From Antedon mediterranea (taxonomy: Eukaryota > Echinodermata > Crinoidea > Comatulida > Antedonidae), in contig NC_092676.1 of NCBI RefSeq assembly GCF_964355755.1, positions 15,670,288 to 15,734,287 on the forward strand: a DNA stretch of 64,000 bases. The letters are read 5' to 3'. Below the pieces are notes generated by a model. That model was given only the letters and a program-made list of their open reading frames with translations, was not told the DNA's origin and did no database searches. The position numbers and the translations under genes were made by a program. This document shows, in pieces, positions 1-12,856 of this stretch (position 1 is its first letter; each line of letters begins with the position of its first letter).

Positions 1-2110
1 TGATCATTCTCGACAAAATAGTTATCAATTAAATGTGCATGATCTTGTTGGTTAATTATTAACCACAGAAAAGACAGAAGTAATACTATTTCTTGTAGAC
101 CTGGAGAAACATGTTCGGTGATATCACACAACTGCATCTGACATGTTTTAACTACTGCTTTATAAAACATTACGTTGGTTGCTACTCTATTTGGTGATGT
201 TAAAACCTCTTGAGAGCAAAGTGATCAGACTTTCTTGGTAAATGCTTCTTCTTGTGTAGCAACCGATTTGAATCAAGGTAAAAAAAAAAACTTTCAACAG
301 TTGTTCAGAAAAGTCCCATGAACAGGGCAGCACAGTCAAAAACTACACATATCTTTCCCTGTTTCTGTGGCTTGGTTCATTGAAGTCCTGATTTGCATAT
401 TTTTTTAATTGCTCTTCAAGATTTGACTTTGATTAACACGTTCATCATTTCTCAATTCTGTATGTCTTACTGGTCCGTTCACAGTCCAGCGTAGGAACTA
501 TCTCCTTGAGTGTTTATAAATAACTTCATATAGTTTCATTGCTTTCGTTTATTCTGTTCCTCAATAATCAATAGTATTAGACTCTCGCGTTTTCACGATA
601 TCAATCACATACAGTATACGCCGATTGAAAAACGTTTTATCTTAAATTTGGTGATTTTGTCCACCATAACAAGGTTTGTTTATCAATGAAGGTTCTCAGT
701 TAGCAAATGAGTTTGAGGTGATATTAGATACACTTATTGACCTTTGTTTAAAGGTATAAGTAAATGTAGCACCAACAGTTGTGTGTTGGTGCTCCCACTT
801 GAATTCATAGAATGTACCATTATCTTATATGGGTGTTTTATAAAATGTTTATATTGGAGCTCTCTTCTCAGAGAGAATAGGCCAATGTCAGTTTATCCAA
901 GTAAGCTAGCACTTAAACTACCAACACCATTTTTGTTAGCACTTCAATCATTTGTCAGTCAGAATCCTTGTCATCGAACTTACACCATGTTAATTTCTCT
1001 TTTATTCGCTTGATAAAAATGTTAACAGATTCATATGTCAATATGTCACGTCCATTACAACAGTATGTCGCGATCATATAATTACAAAAATGTTCTGATA
1101 CGTACTGCTAAATATTCAGCTTTAGACTTAGGAGATCTAGATTGTCTCTTGGGATCTCTCTCCTCATCCTCCTCCCCAAAGCTAAATCTTGAATCTAACT
1201 TTATCGGAGATGGCTTTTTAATGTAACACTTCCTTTGTTTTGATCTACTTTTACTCCTGTCCTGGTCAGACCGCTCCCTGGGGATGGACAGTACATATAC
1301 AGTACCCTAAGCCAACCAGTCCTGTAGTGTAATACATATACATATAATAAACGTACGTATAATAAATGAGTGGCCTGGGGCAAGGACGTATCAACCACTC
1401 TGGTCCCCATCATTTTGCACCATGTATGCCTCCCCTAGCTACAGCTTTAGAGAACTGCGACCCACTATACTAGGCACATTAGTTGGCATATACAATGTAT
1501 CTAGTATATGTATCCCCCAGTCGATAACAATAATCAGCAAGTATCCAAATGCCACAATATTGCATGATTAAATTTACCCGTAAATTATCATACATATTAA
1601 AGTAATACAATGCACCATGAGTACAATAAAGTTAATAGTTTTCGGGGAGACGAAATCCCTTACAATCGCCCCGATCACTTTGAGAATGCCAAACTGGCAA
1701 TCAAGGTTCCCACCTCTCCAAAAAAAAAATGTTGTGATTTAAAAGTTTGAACTTTTGCTCGCATCTTCAATGTTGTGATCTTTAGGTAGCACTGTAATGG
1801 CCTAATAGTTAAAGCAACTAGGCTTACCGTATCAGTCCCACTGTCCTAATAATCACACAAATAGTAGAGCAATACCAAGTAGAGTTAATAAGCGGTTTTT
1901 GTTCTAGGCAAATCAGGCTTTTGTAGCAATTAACGCCCTCGTTTGGCAAGAGGGGTGGTCTGTTCACCCAACGGGCGCTGTTCACAGCAATGGATATGTT
2001 TCCGCCCACGAGCTAAAATTCATTATATATATATATATATATTTATATAAATCCAATATTTATATTATATATATATTCACCTATAATACTACTTTTTAAA
2101 AATTGTTTAG
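1..2110. other. 5' flank / upstream intron of UMPS, no firm gene
   Basis: I see no exon here that encodes the missing N-terminus of UMP synthase, so its first exon is either beyond the window edge or too diverged to spot. The stretch is AT-rich with a short AT microsatellite at about 2021-2047. One weak exon-like piece (674-753) is listed separately. Confidence 0.6.
674..753 (+). other. possible orphan coding exon
   Basis: An 80-nt open stretch lies between an AG and a GTATAAG donor-like site. It reads LFINEGSQLANEFEVIL and then DTLIDLCLK, which looks protein-like and helical. It does not resemble the start of UMP synthase. It could belong to an upstream plus-strand gene or be chance, and the acceptor has a poor pyrimidine tract. 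Function unknown. Confidence 0.18.
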
Positions 2111-5100
2111 GAAAAAGTTTCTGACTTGTTATGGGATGCTGTTACTTCTGATGTTGAATTCAAGCATTTATGTGGCGTGCCATATACTGCATTGCCACTT
2201 GCTACAGTAAGTGAACATTTTTATTACTACATTTGATTTTTAACAAACCATTCAGATTTAGAAATTGTCCGAAAAAAAAGGACGATGGAGCATGGAGTAT
2301 TCGACCAAGCATTGAAGAATGTAAAATTGTATATATTTAACATTTTTCCATAGAAAAAGAATATAACTTTAAATACAGGCTCCTCCACTACTAAACTAAC
2401 AACTAATTAACTAACAATCCATTATAAAAAAATTTGATTTTAGTGTATGGCTGTGAAATACAATAAACCAATGCTGATTCGTCGAAAAGAAGCGAAAGAT
2501 TATGGAACTAAAAAAATGATTGAGGGTGTTTTTGTAGAAGGTGATAAATGTTTGATAGTAGAGGATGTTGTGACAAGTGGTACCAGTGTCATGGAAACAG
2601 CGCAGGTAAGCTTAAAAATAGACTTGTACCCAGAATTTAAGTGTGTGTGTATATGGAAGGAAAATAATAATAGACTGTTTGTAACTAGTATACATCTTTT
2701 TATTTGATTACAGAGTTTGGATCAGGTTGGCTTGAAAGTAACCGATGCTGTTGTATTACTTAATAGAGAACAAGGAGGAAAGAACATGCTTGCATCTAAT
2801 GGAATTCAATTACACAGGTAGTAGTTTGTATGTATACACCCATGGGGCAAAATAAGGGATTATAATAGAAAAACAATAGTACTGTATAACCCATCTATAC
2901 CCTCTTAACATTCTTATTCTGGTGTTTAGTGTACTAAAGCTATCTCAAGTCAGTAAAATATTAGAGCAAGAAGGAAAGCTTAGCAAAGAAGTTGTAGATG
3001 AAGTTGAACAGTTTATTGTAAAAAATCAGTTTCAAAATGGTGCCGTGGCTTTAAAGAGAAAACAAGAAAATAAAGAAGAGAGTGAGAAAAAGAAAATTAA
3101 ACAGGTTAGTAAAAAATACTATATTTTCACTTTCACAGTTTAGAGATGTGATAAAAATGAATGGTGAGATATATAAATGATGTTACTTTACTTGGGCAAT
3201 GATAGAATTATACACACCTAGATAAACACAGTTTCCTCTTTGGCGAATTGCATCAGAAATACTACCATCCAGCTTAATAATCTACTAGTACTACAGTTGA
3301 GTGTGTTGAAAGTATAAGTTTACTTTAAACGTTATTGAAATAAATAGGTGTTAATCTGGGTTAAGCAAGAATTGTAGAAATGAATAATTCTTTATTTTGT
3401 TCTCAGCGTTTAACATACAAAGATAGGAAGGAAGTGTGTTGTCACATTGTTGCTCAAAAACTACTGGATATCATGGAAAAGAAATCAACAAATTTAGCAT
3501 TTTCAGTCGATGTTACAAAATGCCAGGAAGTTTTAAAGGTAAACTTAACTTTACCATGAAAAAAAATACTGAGAAAAGAATTATAGAATAATAAGCAGTG
3601 ACTCTCCTGCTACGAGCAGACCTCCCAAGTCTACCGCTACTCGCGGTAGACTACCGTTTTTAGTACCCATCTACCGCGCTACCGCTATAACTACGAGAAC
3701 AAAAATCTCCTTTGCTTTAGCTTTTCATGAGGTAGGCCTAGGCCTAGTATACATTGTTTGAAAGGTTTGGCGCCTTGGTTAAAAAATCAAAACATGAGAC
3801 GATAATAAAGACAAGAACAAGGTTGCTTATGTCGTGGTTCCAAACAAATAAAGGAGAATACACTTTGATTCTTTCCTTCTATCCGATTTATTAGTTTCGT
3901 ATTGTACTCCTGCATCAAATCATTATACAAATCATTTCAAGTACAAGAATTCAAGCCCTGCAAAATATGAATAAACAAATAACAAACACTGTATCTAACA
4001 GTCAATTATATCAATAAGTAAATAAATGCAACTGCAATCCAACAACGAACAATCACAATATAATACCAAACGTATGACACAGCATCAACTTGTGATAACA
4101 ACTCCTGACTATTATACCTCTGAATCTAAGATAAATATTGTAAATGCAAGTTTCATTAATTGTAATTGTTATAGTTAACATATGGTAAATCAGTTGCTTA
4201 TACATATACAAGTTAAGCTTAGTACTTACAAAATAAGAACATAGCAAGAGCCTTATATGAGAACTGTAACATAGCGAGAGCCTGAAACACAACGAACAAA
4301 AGACCTGCTCTGCTGACGCACGGCCTTATATCACACAGTGTCACCTGTATTCCAATTACAGAATGACTACGCAGCGCCCTCAATACTCAATAACTTCCAG
4401 ATCATTACACTTATACCACTCCCTACTGTTTATTTGCAATTATTATGCGATGAACGAACTTGTTTATTTAATATATACGAGCAAACCATGCCTGTCTTTC
4501 TGCAACCACGCCTTGACACAGTCGGATCTGCATGCACAGCTAACCAATTTTAATAATGATTGAGGGGCAACAGGCTGATCAGTGGCAACTGCTGCTCCAC
4601 CCCCAATATGTAGAAAGCACGGAGTGACCTAACCATTTGAACTTAGAGATATACTCTGTATGAGTGTTGTTTAGCTGCTGCACTAGTATAGGTGGAAGAC
4701 TTGACATGTTAAAATAGCTGCTTGCTGTTAATTTCACCTTCACAGATTTTTTATATGCTACAAATCTGTATTTATTTAGTTTTGCAAACTTTTCAGCTCC
4801 ATATGAAAAAGAATTGTTAACCTGTAGTAGCAGCAGCCTCGTGTGTTCTGGATTGCTGTGAAAAAATGTTCATTTTGTTTAAATGCCTTTACTTTGCCTT
4901 GTCCAAACAATGATGATGTTGCATCATTGCATGGATAAATGGAAGATGCTGTTTTGTGCATTTTGGAGTTGGTTTACACTATATAATGACATTGGGTTGT
5001 AACTATAAAAATGTGCATCGATGGTGTGGCATGTCCTACCAACATTGCTAGCAAATCAGTATCTGTTCCAACAAATACAACTGCTTTTTCTGGTTCTAAA

Positions 5101-8100
5101 GTTTCAGCAATTCCAAAGGCTTTAGATACTATTAAAGTATCAGCATCTGACTCTTACTGTAATACATTGATTCCATTCTGTTTTTCTCAGACAACGTGAT
5201 TGATGGTGATCCATTATAGCCATCAAACACTAATGGCACCTTTATGGTAATGCTTGAGCACGTAGGCTCTGTATGCCTCGCATACAGCTTGGTATGTTGC
5301 TCAGCCAAACTACAGCATGCAGTAAGTAGCTATCATCAATATTAACAAAGGTAGCATTATCCCGACTTATTATTCAGTCCTGCTCTCGGTAGTCTCAGTC
5401 CTTTATCAGAATTCTCAAATCTGTAATTTTTTATTTTTCAAATAATTGCGATCGTTGTCTAAATCAGTAGCGTTCTGCAACCACGCTCACTTGTGGCGCA
5501 AAATGAGTTTCTAGAATAAGCAATGCTCTCGTATAACAATTTTCGTCTGCTTCTCCTAGTTCCAGTAAAGAATAAAAAATTCTTTGGCCCTCAGGTCCTA
5601 GCGAGTGTAGTAACATAGCCTTCTTACGTTCGACTGACTCACCTGTAGCCGCCGCCGCAGCCAACATGTAGTTCTCGAAGAGACGCCGCCATTGTCTCCA
5701 TGGTATGGTAGGTTCTACTGGCGTGGGTAGAAATGGAACTGGCGCTTCTATCCTTGTAGTCGCCATAATTCATTAATAATAGGTTTGTTAATGATCCTCG
5801 TCGCCAATTATGGTAGAGACAGCAATGAAATGATACTAGAAATAACCAGTGTTTAACGTTTAATAACAGCCTTTTATTCTCATTCCCTTTCTCTACTCCT
5901 CTACCCATGCGGTCTCCTCTACTACCCTCATCGGCAGACTACCGGATACCACACTGGGGTCATAAACAATCTAAATTCTCACAACAAATTACATTGAACT
6001 ACAGTTTCATTGCAATTGTAGCAATACAATATCATTGCCTATTTTCTACTTGTTTTCTAGTTCTACAGTAGTTTTGTCTAATCGGAGTTTGTTTACAAAG
6101 TTGAACCAATTAATTATATAATATAAATTAAACTGTAATTCTTTTTTCCCCTCTCAACTCAGCTTGCCAAACTTATTGGTCCTTACATATGTATCCTTAA
6201 AACTCATGTGGATATTCTTGAGGATTTTAATCAAGATTTTATCAAGTCTCTTCAAGCCTTAGCAGACAAACATCAATTCTTGTTATTTGAAGATAGGTAA
6301 AATGTCAGATTCAATGTGTACTTTGCTTTATTTGTTCTTCTAGCCTCTTTAAATCAAGCTTTTGATATTAATTGTGTGGTATATAATGATGTTATGCATA
6401 CTCAACTCAACAACAAAATATCCCATTCTCATTATTTATTTCCACATCTAGGAAGAAACATGAATATGTATGATGTTATGCATGGACATATCGGTAATCT
6501 TCATTTTGAGTTCAGTAATAACTACGGTGAACCTAACCCTCTTATACCCTTTTCACATCTGCAAAAAGTAACAAGTTGTAAAGCGTGAAGACAATTTCCT
6601 GAAAAATCTCCCAAGATTTCTCGGGAGGGGGGTGGGGGAAGTACACCAACGAGAGGCCTGTTTTTTGTTCCGAGATGTATGCAGGTGTATGCACCCTGCT
6701 ATCAATCATAGTAATCAAATACGGTTAGCATATGCATGTATGAAAACGTGTAACAAATCGGAAGATCAAACCTGGTTACAATTTTTTGTAACAATTTATG
6801 CAGATTTAAAAAGGGTATTAGTCTTAATATCACTTCCACACAACAGCATTTATGTTAATAAAGTTAAACCCATGTCATTTCATAAGCACAGCTTTACCAC
6901 CTCATGTGCTCAGATAAAAAAAAATTGCTATTTTAATAATAACATTCTTTGTAGTGTGTCCATGCTTACATCATATGTCATGTATATTCAATTAAACAGA
7001 GAACTGATAATTTAGCACCTCCATAATTTTTGCCTTTTATTTTACAAATTTGACAATAAAATGCTTTCTAATTCATAATGCATTATCCTTTTAAAATTCT
7101 GTTACATCTTTCCACATGTTTTTGGACCATAACAATCATTAGTAGTAATGTAAATGGTTTATTTTTAGCTACACAATGAATTGTTATCCATATACTGTAC
7201 TATTTATTATTTAGTGCAACATCAATTGGTTTTCCAGTACAATTGTCATTTATTTTTCCATTATAAATCAGAAAATATGGTGATATTGGTAACATAGTGA
7301 AACTGCAATATGGATCAGGCATGTACAAAACTAGTGAATGGGCTCACATTATTAATGCACATACAGTGCCTGGAGATGGTGTTGTGAAGGGCTTAAAAGA
7401 AATTGGGTTACCAAAGGAAAGAGGATGCCTATTGATTGGTCAAATGAGCTCCAAAGGAAACCTAGCAACAGGCTCGTATACAGATGGTAACAATTCAGTA
7501 TTATTGAAATATTACTAGGGGACAATTGCACAACATGATATCAACCATATCATATTACAATAATCACTCTGTCAATTACAATAAAAGAGTTCATGAAATA
7601 AAGTTCATGATAATGTTTCAAATATATACAAAATTTATTTCAATATTTGTAGTTGTTTTTGTTTTCTAGCATCTGTCTTGATGGCGGAAAATCATTCAGA
7701 TTTTGTGTTTGGATTCATTTCAACTTCACAAATCTCACAAAATCCAAAGTTTCTTCACATGACTCCAGGTACAGTAATGTAAAAAAAGAATTCATTTATG
7801 CACTGGCCTTTGTTAGTCCTCAATTGAACCACAGTCCCACCCAACACTTTTCTCTCTCTATCTCTCTCTGTTTTTTTCCTTTAATAATTGGTATTGGTTG
7901 AAAAGAAAACTTTCATTTTGAAATTGTATTTACTACAAATTCTGAATTCCCAATCCCACAGTCTATGCACTAAAATCTGCTGCTACTGCATATTGCGGTG
8001 TTTACAAACAAAATAGAGGCAAGACAACAGGTGGCGCTGTTGTAGTTCACTGTAATTTGTACACTAGAATTTTTTTCCATCCGTGAACTTTTTTTTTTTT

Positions 8101-9065
8101 TCGTATAACGATCGTTTAATAGTGCATACTTTTGCACACCATGTGACCCACAATCGTCCGATCAAAAAGTACTGTAATTATTTGACAGGTGTAAAAATGG
8201 CAGTAGGTAAGGATAATCTTGAACAACAATACTTGACCCCAGAAGAGGTCATAGTCAATAGGGGAAGTGATATAATCATCGTTGGTAGAGGAATTTATCA
8301 GGTAAAGTTTGGTTTTTTTAATGTCTATAAAAGGAGTATAAATTTATGTTCAGACGGCCTCAAATCTGACGTAAAGTTACGTCAAACATGAAATTATACT
8401 TCCGATGAGTGTCCACAAAATGATTAAAGCCTGTTCTCCTGTAGACGTAACGTTACGGTGTGTTGCATTGATTTGCATTGAATCTTCCAATCGTTAAAAG
8501 ATGAAAATAAATAGCAATAACAATGATCGAGCTGGGCCACTAATATTTACACATTTTTACGCAATCGTCATAGTTTCTTGGTTCTCTCGAGCGTTGCTGG
8601 GACACACGGACGTGAAGTGTTTTGAAGCGATTTGTAACGTTAATTTTTACCCCCTTTTCTGTAAAATTGGCGCAACGTTACGTCGACAGGAAAACAGCCT
8701 TAATACAAGGTAAAGACGTCTCAGGAGTAAATTGTCTGTAGTAAGATTGAAGTAACTTAATACAAATAGCGTCTTTATTGGTACGACCCAGGGCTTACAT
8801 TACAAAAACTGCTACTTTATTTTTATGCCTCTATTCCCCTCCCCCCTCCTCCTGGATCTGCTCTTGCCTTTGTAATGTTTCCCAAGCACATAATTAATCA
8901 TATAGCTCCATGGTTTAATTTAGGCCTAATTAATTGTTTCTTTGATTGAATTAATATTGATATTGTTTATTGAAATGTTTGTATTCACAGGCAGATGATC
9001 CAGTTAAAACAGCAATAGCTTACAGAGAGGCTGGATACAATGCATATCTACAAACAATAGTGTAA
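2111..9065 (+). CDS. UMPS: UMP synthase (orotate phosphoribosyltransferase + OMP decarboxylase), 3' nine exons
   Basis: Bifunctional cytosolic enzyme that makes UMP from orotate in two steps. Visible exons, all with GT-AG ends and matching phases: 2111-2206, 2444-2605, 2714-2817, 2930-3104, 3407-3538, 6163-6296, 7272-7486, 7670-7768, 8189-8301, and the last 8991-9065 ending in TAA. Counting the last one there are ten coding segments. The OPRTase half shows [25 protein letters not shown] and the PRPP-binding loop [11 protein letters not shown] charged linker ([14 protein letters not shown]) joins it to the ODCase half, which shows KTHVDIL, the catalytic [10 protein letters not shown] (split over an intron), [10 protein letters not shown], and the phosphate-binding end [11 protein letters not shown]. 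About 390 residues are visible. The N-terminal part, roughly 50-80 residues by comparison with animal UMPS, is missing from the window. No lesion is seen. AATAAA-like polyadenylation signals lie near 9322 and 9410. Confidence 0.95.
3539..6162. other. large UMPS intron
   Basis: This 2.6-kb intron is far longer than its neighbours. It carries a minus-strand Ty3/gypsy gag fragment and a possible LTR on its right side, so retrotransposon insertion probably explains its size. The region 3600-3720 contains repeated CTACCG words, but I could not match it to a second LTR. Confidence 0.6.
5464..5766 (-). mobile_element. Ty3/gypsy-type gag fragment
   Basis: A 100-codon ORF starts with ATG and has the style of gypsy/Mag-lineage gag N-termini: a proline-rich start, then [15 protein letters not shown], then [16 protein letters not shown]. 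About 27 bases upstream of its start, at 5793-5806 on the minus strand, is TGGCGACGAGGATC. This resembles the primer-binding site region of such elements, and the sequence beyond it (to about 5960) could be a short LTR. The ORF stops at AERY, where a gag protein should continue, and no pol is nearby, so this is a remnant. It lies in a UMPS intron, antisense to the gene. The family assignment rests on sequence style only. Confidence 0.6.
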
Positions 9066-9692
9066 ACAACAAGTATCAGGCCTGTGATTTAAAACAATAA
9101 TGACAACATTGGGTGATGATATGTACAATGTATGGATGTGTTGGGAATTGTGTAAAGTGGTGAAGAGTTAAAATGGCTACCACGCATTGATTCTTTTATA
9201 TGCACTTTATTAGTTTAAATGTTCAGCTATATTTCTTCTGCTGCCAGATTACTGAGTATAATGTATATTTGAGGTTAATTAGAATGGGAAACATTTCATT
9301 CAACTGTCATTTCATGCTTGAAAATAAAAAATATAGGTAAAACAAAAATAGCATTACATTGGTGGCTTATTTGCTATGCTTTGGTAGGTAAGGACAGTTG
9401 TGGAGATTAAAATAAAAATACTGTAAATACACAAGACATATTCTCTTTTTGTTGCGTTTTAATTTCAATCAATTTTCTAAACAATATATTACTGTTCTTA
9501 ATTGTGCTTTAGCTACACTGTGTACAGTTAGATTTGTATTTGCATTAATACATACTAGCTATAAAGTATTTTATAAACACATTACAGTACATTTCATACC
9601 AATGACTGTAACAATCAAAATTGTGCATTGTACTTTGATTTTATGAAATTACCCACATCATCAGTATTGTTACATTATGTCTTCACTACTGA
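9066..9692. other. UMPS 3' UTR and intergenic gap
   Basis: This AT-rich stretch separates the convergent ends of UMPS and the minus-strand gene. It contains AATAAA-type sequences near 9322 and 9410. I see no other gene. Confidence 0.6.
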
Positions 9693-11317
9693 TTAGAAAT
9701 CTTTAGTAGCGCAGTAAATGTACTTTGCAGCGTCATGGAGAGATTCTGTGTCATAGTAATGAAGTAGACGGTCCTTCCATACTTGCCATGTGTCTGCATC
9801 GTTCAGCTTGGGGATTGGTCGATTCAGTAGAGTAATTGGAGTACCAGATTTATAATGCTCAGCAACCCACTGTACAGAATCACGAATGCCGTTCTTCTCC
9901 GTATTCATCAAGCACTTGCAAACGTTCTGGAAAAAATTATTTAAGCTCAAATAGAATATTTGGTTAAATTGAAAGTATTTAATCACGATGTTCTCTTAAA
10001 ATTGGTCAAATACAAGATTTGGTGAAGTTTTCCTCCAAAATATCAGACTTTTTTCAGCAGTTCAGTACCGTACATACTGTTACATGATGCCCAGATAAAG
10101 AAAAGGGGCAAAGTTGGACGATGGATAATTGTTGATATAGCGCGAAAATAAAATGATATATGCTGGTTAAAATTTGTGAAACTTCAGATTTGTTATGTTC
10201 AATATGAAATTCTGGATTAACGAAAAGTAATAGGACGAGTAATAATTTAAGAAAAAAAATCCAGAAAACATAAGATCAATATTGTCGAACATGAAAACGA
10301 AAAACAAAGTATGCATAAGATATAAACCATCATTGTTAGAAGAGATGGTACCTCTTTAGAAAAGACACTTCCCTGCTTTTGCAAAGAAAAAATAGATGGT
10401 ACATGGACATCAGGACGTCTAAATTCAAAACGGTTTGTCAGAATAACCACTTTGATTGGACAACCTACAGTACACATATTAGAATGTATCAATGATATGA
10501 GCTAAATACCGACCTACCGTACTTGGCGATCCATATTGTAGTCACGAGTCGCTATACATGACGCAATCGAATGAATGAAAACAAAAGTGAAAAAAAGTCA
10601 AAGTGAGAAAAGATAGAAATTGTTTGAATACAAGTGTTGGTTCTTACATCCTTTGGAGGGTTCATCTTGACGTTTGCATTAAACTCTTCTAGAACTTTGT
10701 TCCAAAGATCCCACATGTGGAATGTGTGTACCACTCGTTCAACTGGTGACCAGAATTCTCCAAGACCATCGTCTGATTTGCCAACATGGCTCAAGATCAT
10801 GTCAATAACATTCATTGTTGGTGTGGAAAAGTCGGATCCTGTAAAAATAGTTTGTCGTTATAGCATGTTTTTTCATTGAACACTACCCGGTGTCGAGGAT
10901 TTTTGTTTATTTGTTTCTTATACCTAGTAATTTAAATGGTATCACTAGGTTTTGTTACAGGATATTAGGTCCATGGTCCTGTTTTTATACTTGGCCGTTT
11001 CCAAAGTACTGTACTAAATTAATATTTGTAATGTAAATATACCTACCAGTTGGCTCATCTGGTGCAAAAGGCACAACTTTTTCTGGTGCAGAGACATTTA
11101 GGTTTACGGTTGGTACAGAATTTTTGACCGTAGCTCTTGGATTGAACAACTGGAGACCTTGTACAGTCATAGAATGGACAGCATGTGCTATATTCTCGCT
11201 GAAGTTATCAGATAAATCCGAATCTAATTTGTTACAGTGCTTCTTGATTTTGACAGTTAAAGAACTGCAAAGAGAAGCACAGACCAAAAGACATACTAAA
11301 CCTGTTAGCTTCGCCAT
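9693..11317 (-). CDS. secreted protein of unknown family, five exons
   Basis: I do not recognise this family. Exons on the minus strand: 11317-11047, 10838-10648, 10551-10518 (34 nt), 10464-10352 and 9926-9693 (TAA). The phases fit exactly and give 280 codons. The ATG at 11317 opens a clear signal peptide (MAKLTGLVCLLVCASLCSS). The mature protein has about five cysteines, a Pro/Val-rich stretch (VPTVNLNVSAPEKVVPFAP), a central helical block rich in Trp, His and Phe (ERVVHTFHMWDLWNKVLEEF), and a C-terminal exon with CKCLMNTEKNG and YYDTESLHDAAKYIYC. The microexon adds RLVTTIWIAKY and is needed to keep the frame into GCPIKVVILTNRFEF. A TATA-like TTTATATC lies about 75-85 nt upstream of the start. 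The donor after exon 4 (GTACCA) is weak, so that boundary is the least certain. Function unknown; probably extracellular. Confidence 0.72.
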
Positions 11318-12856
11318 GTTTCGTGTTTCATGTAATGCTAGTGCGTCATGACTTACATTTTAAACATTTTTAATTATCGACGCTTAGCAGAGATATAAAC
11401 TTGTTATTGCAATTACATTTTGAGCTACAAATGGTATGGCTATCATTGTAAGCATACCTGTATTTTCATTATCGAGATAGGTAAATAACCACTTTAAATA
11501 ACGTGTTATCATAATATCATGCGTTATTATATCATGTGATTGATCACGAGTGGTATGTTATTACGTCATCATGATCAACTTACTTATTCGAAAAATTGAA
11601 TACATAGATATTGTATGACTAGCTCGTGTTTCGTATTCATATAGTGACTTAACTTAAACAGTAGGCCTATTAGAAAAGTAATTAATACAAAACGAGATAC
11701 ACATCACTGATTGAACATCATGAGAACGAGTTAGCTATCTGATCATCTACCTACGATGGAAACTTAAATGTGTGTGAAAATATCACCAGCATACAATATC
11801 TTAAGAAATTACTCAAATTCCAATATAGCTAGAAACAAATATATTGTCATGGAAAGAAAGACCATGCATATTCACATGCACCTGTAACCTAAAGTGCAAT
11901 AGCCTAAATGTGAGGGATTTGTTTTCTTCTGTTTTTGTTGTGTGCTGTATTGCCCCCCCTCCCGCCGCCCCCCTCTCCCCGTTCCCAACTAAAGGATCGA
12001 CGCGGGTCCTGCATAAACAAAGCTGCCACTAGAACGTAACGCAAGGACGTAAACGCAACGCAAGCGTTTTAACCAATGACAAGCGAAGTTATAGACAGTT
12101 AGCAATCACAAGCGAATAAGCCATCGCTTGTGATTTGTCAAAAAATTCACTTGCGTTGCGTTACATCCTTGTGTTGCGTCGCTAGTGTGGGAACCGCGCT
12201 TAAGGGTTACATATAGGCAGTCCAGTGTGTTAGTACTTTCCATTTGATAGTGCGCAGCCAATGTGATATGGTGCACTGATTATTGAAGGAGTTCAATGGT
12301 GCATGCCGATCAATCAATATTACTATTATATTCAGCAGAATGGCTATACAGCTGAATAGACCAGAATAATAGGCAGGTTGAGATATGATATGTGCATGTT
12401 TTTAAGTTGAGCTTAGTCATTAAATACACTCTTAAGTCTTATCACAGAAAACCGAATACTGTAAATATAACGCGCACGGTTCGACTAGGTACCATTTCTT
12501 TATAAAGAAAGTGTACCATTATTTACATCATTGAGCATTTATACACCGTGATTGCACTGCGAATGATACAAGTGGATTATATGCTTAGGTAAGGTAGGTA
12601 ATATTAGCAGCATTGAGAGAAGTATTAAAAATTAAAGAGAAATCCATGTGTACTCGATCTTTATGCACCAAGATATACTTATACGTCAAATATTCCTCTA
12701 GGATGACAGTGGCTGTCGATGATTTCTTTTTTTATAATTTGTATTTTAGAAAATTGAATGTATTATCAGTTATTAATTTATTCTTCTAGGCCTATAGGCT
12801 CATCCTGATTGTATGCTATGAGTTATTTAAACGAGTTTTAATATTTTTAGGTAACC
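11318..12856. other. divergent intergenic region between secreted gene and YHYH gene
   Basis: This must hold the promoters of the two divergent genes. It contains the MITE at about 12023-12192. A 3' splice site directly before the YHYH start (TTTTTAG at about 12844-12850) implies a non-coding first exon of that gene somewhere here. I see no further coding sequence. Confidence 0.6.
12023..12192. mobile_element. MITE with about 45-bp terminal inverted repeats
   Basis: The left end (GCCACTAGAACGTAACGCAA, continuing GGACG) matches the reverse complement of the right end (CACTAGCGACGCAACACAAG) over about 45 bases with a few differences. A nested inner repeat, CACAAGCGA/TCGCTTGTG, lies at 12108-12133. 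The element is about 170 bp and non-coding. I could not fix the target duplication or the superfamily. Confidence 0.6.

Noticed and set aside
7653-7901. 82-codon frame overlapping a UMPS exon
   Set aside because: Wrong frame; the UMPS exon 7670-7768 in the correct phase explains the sequence.
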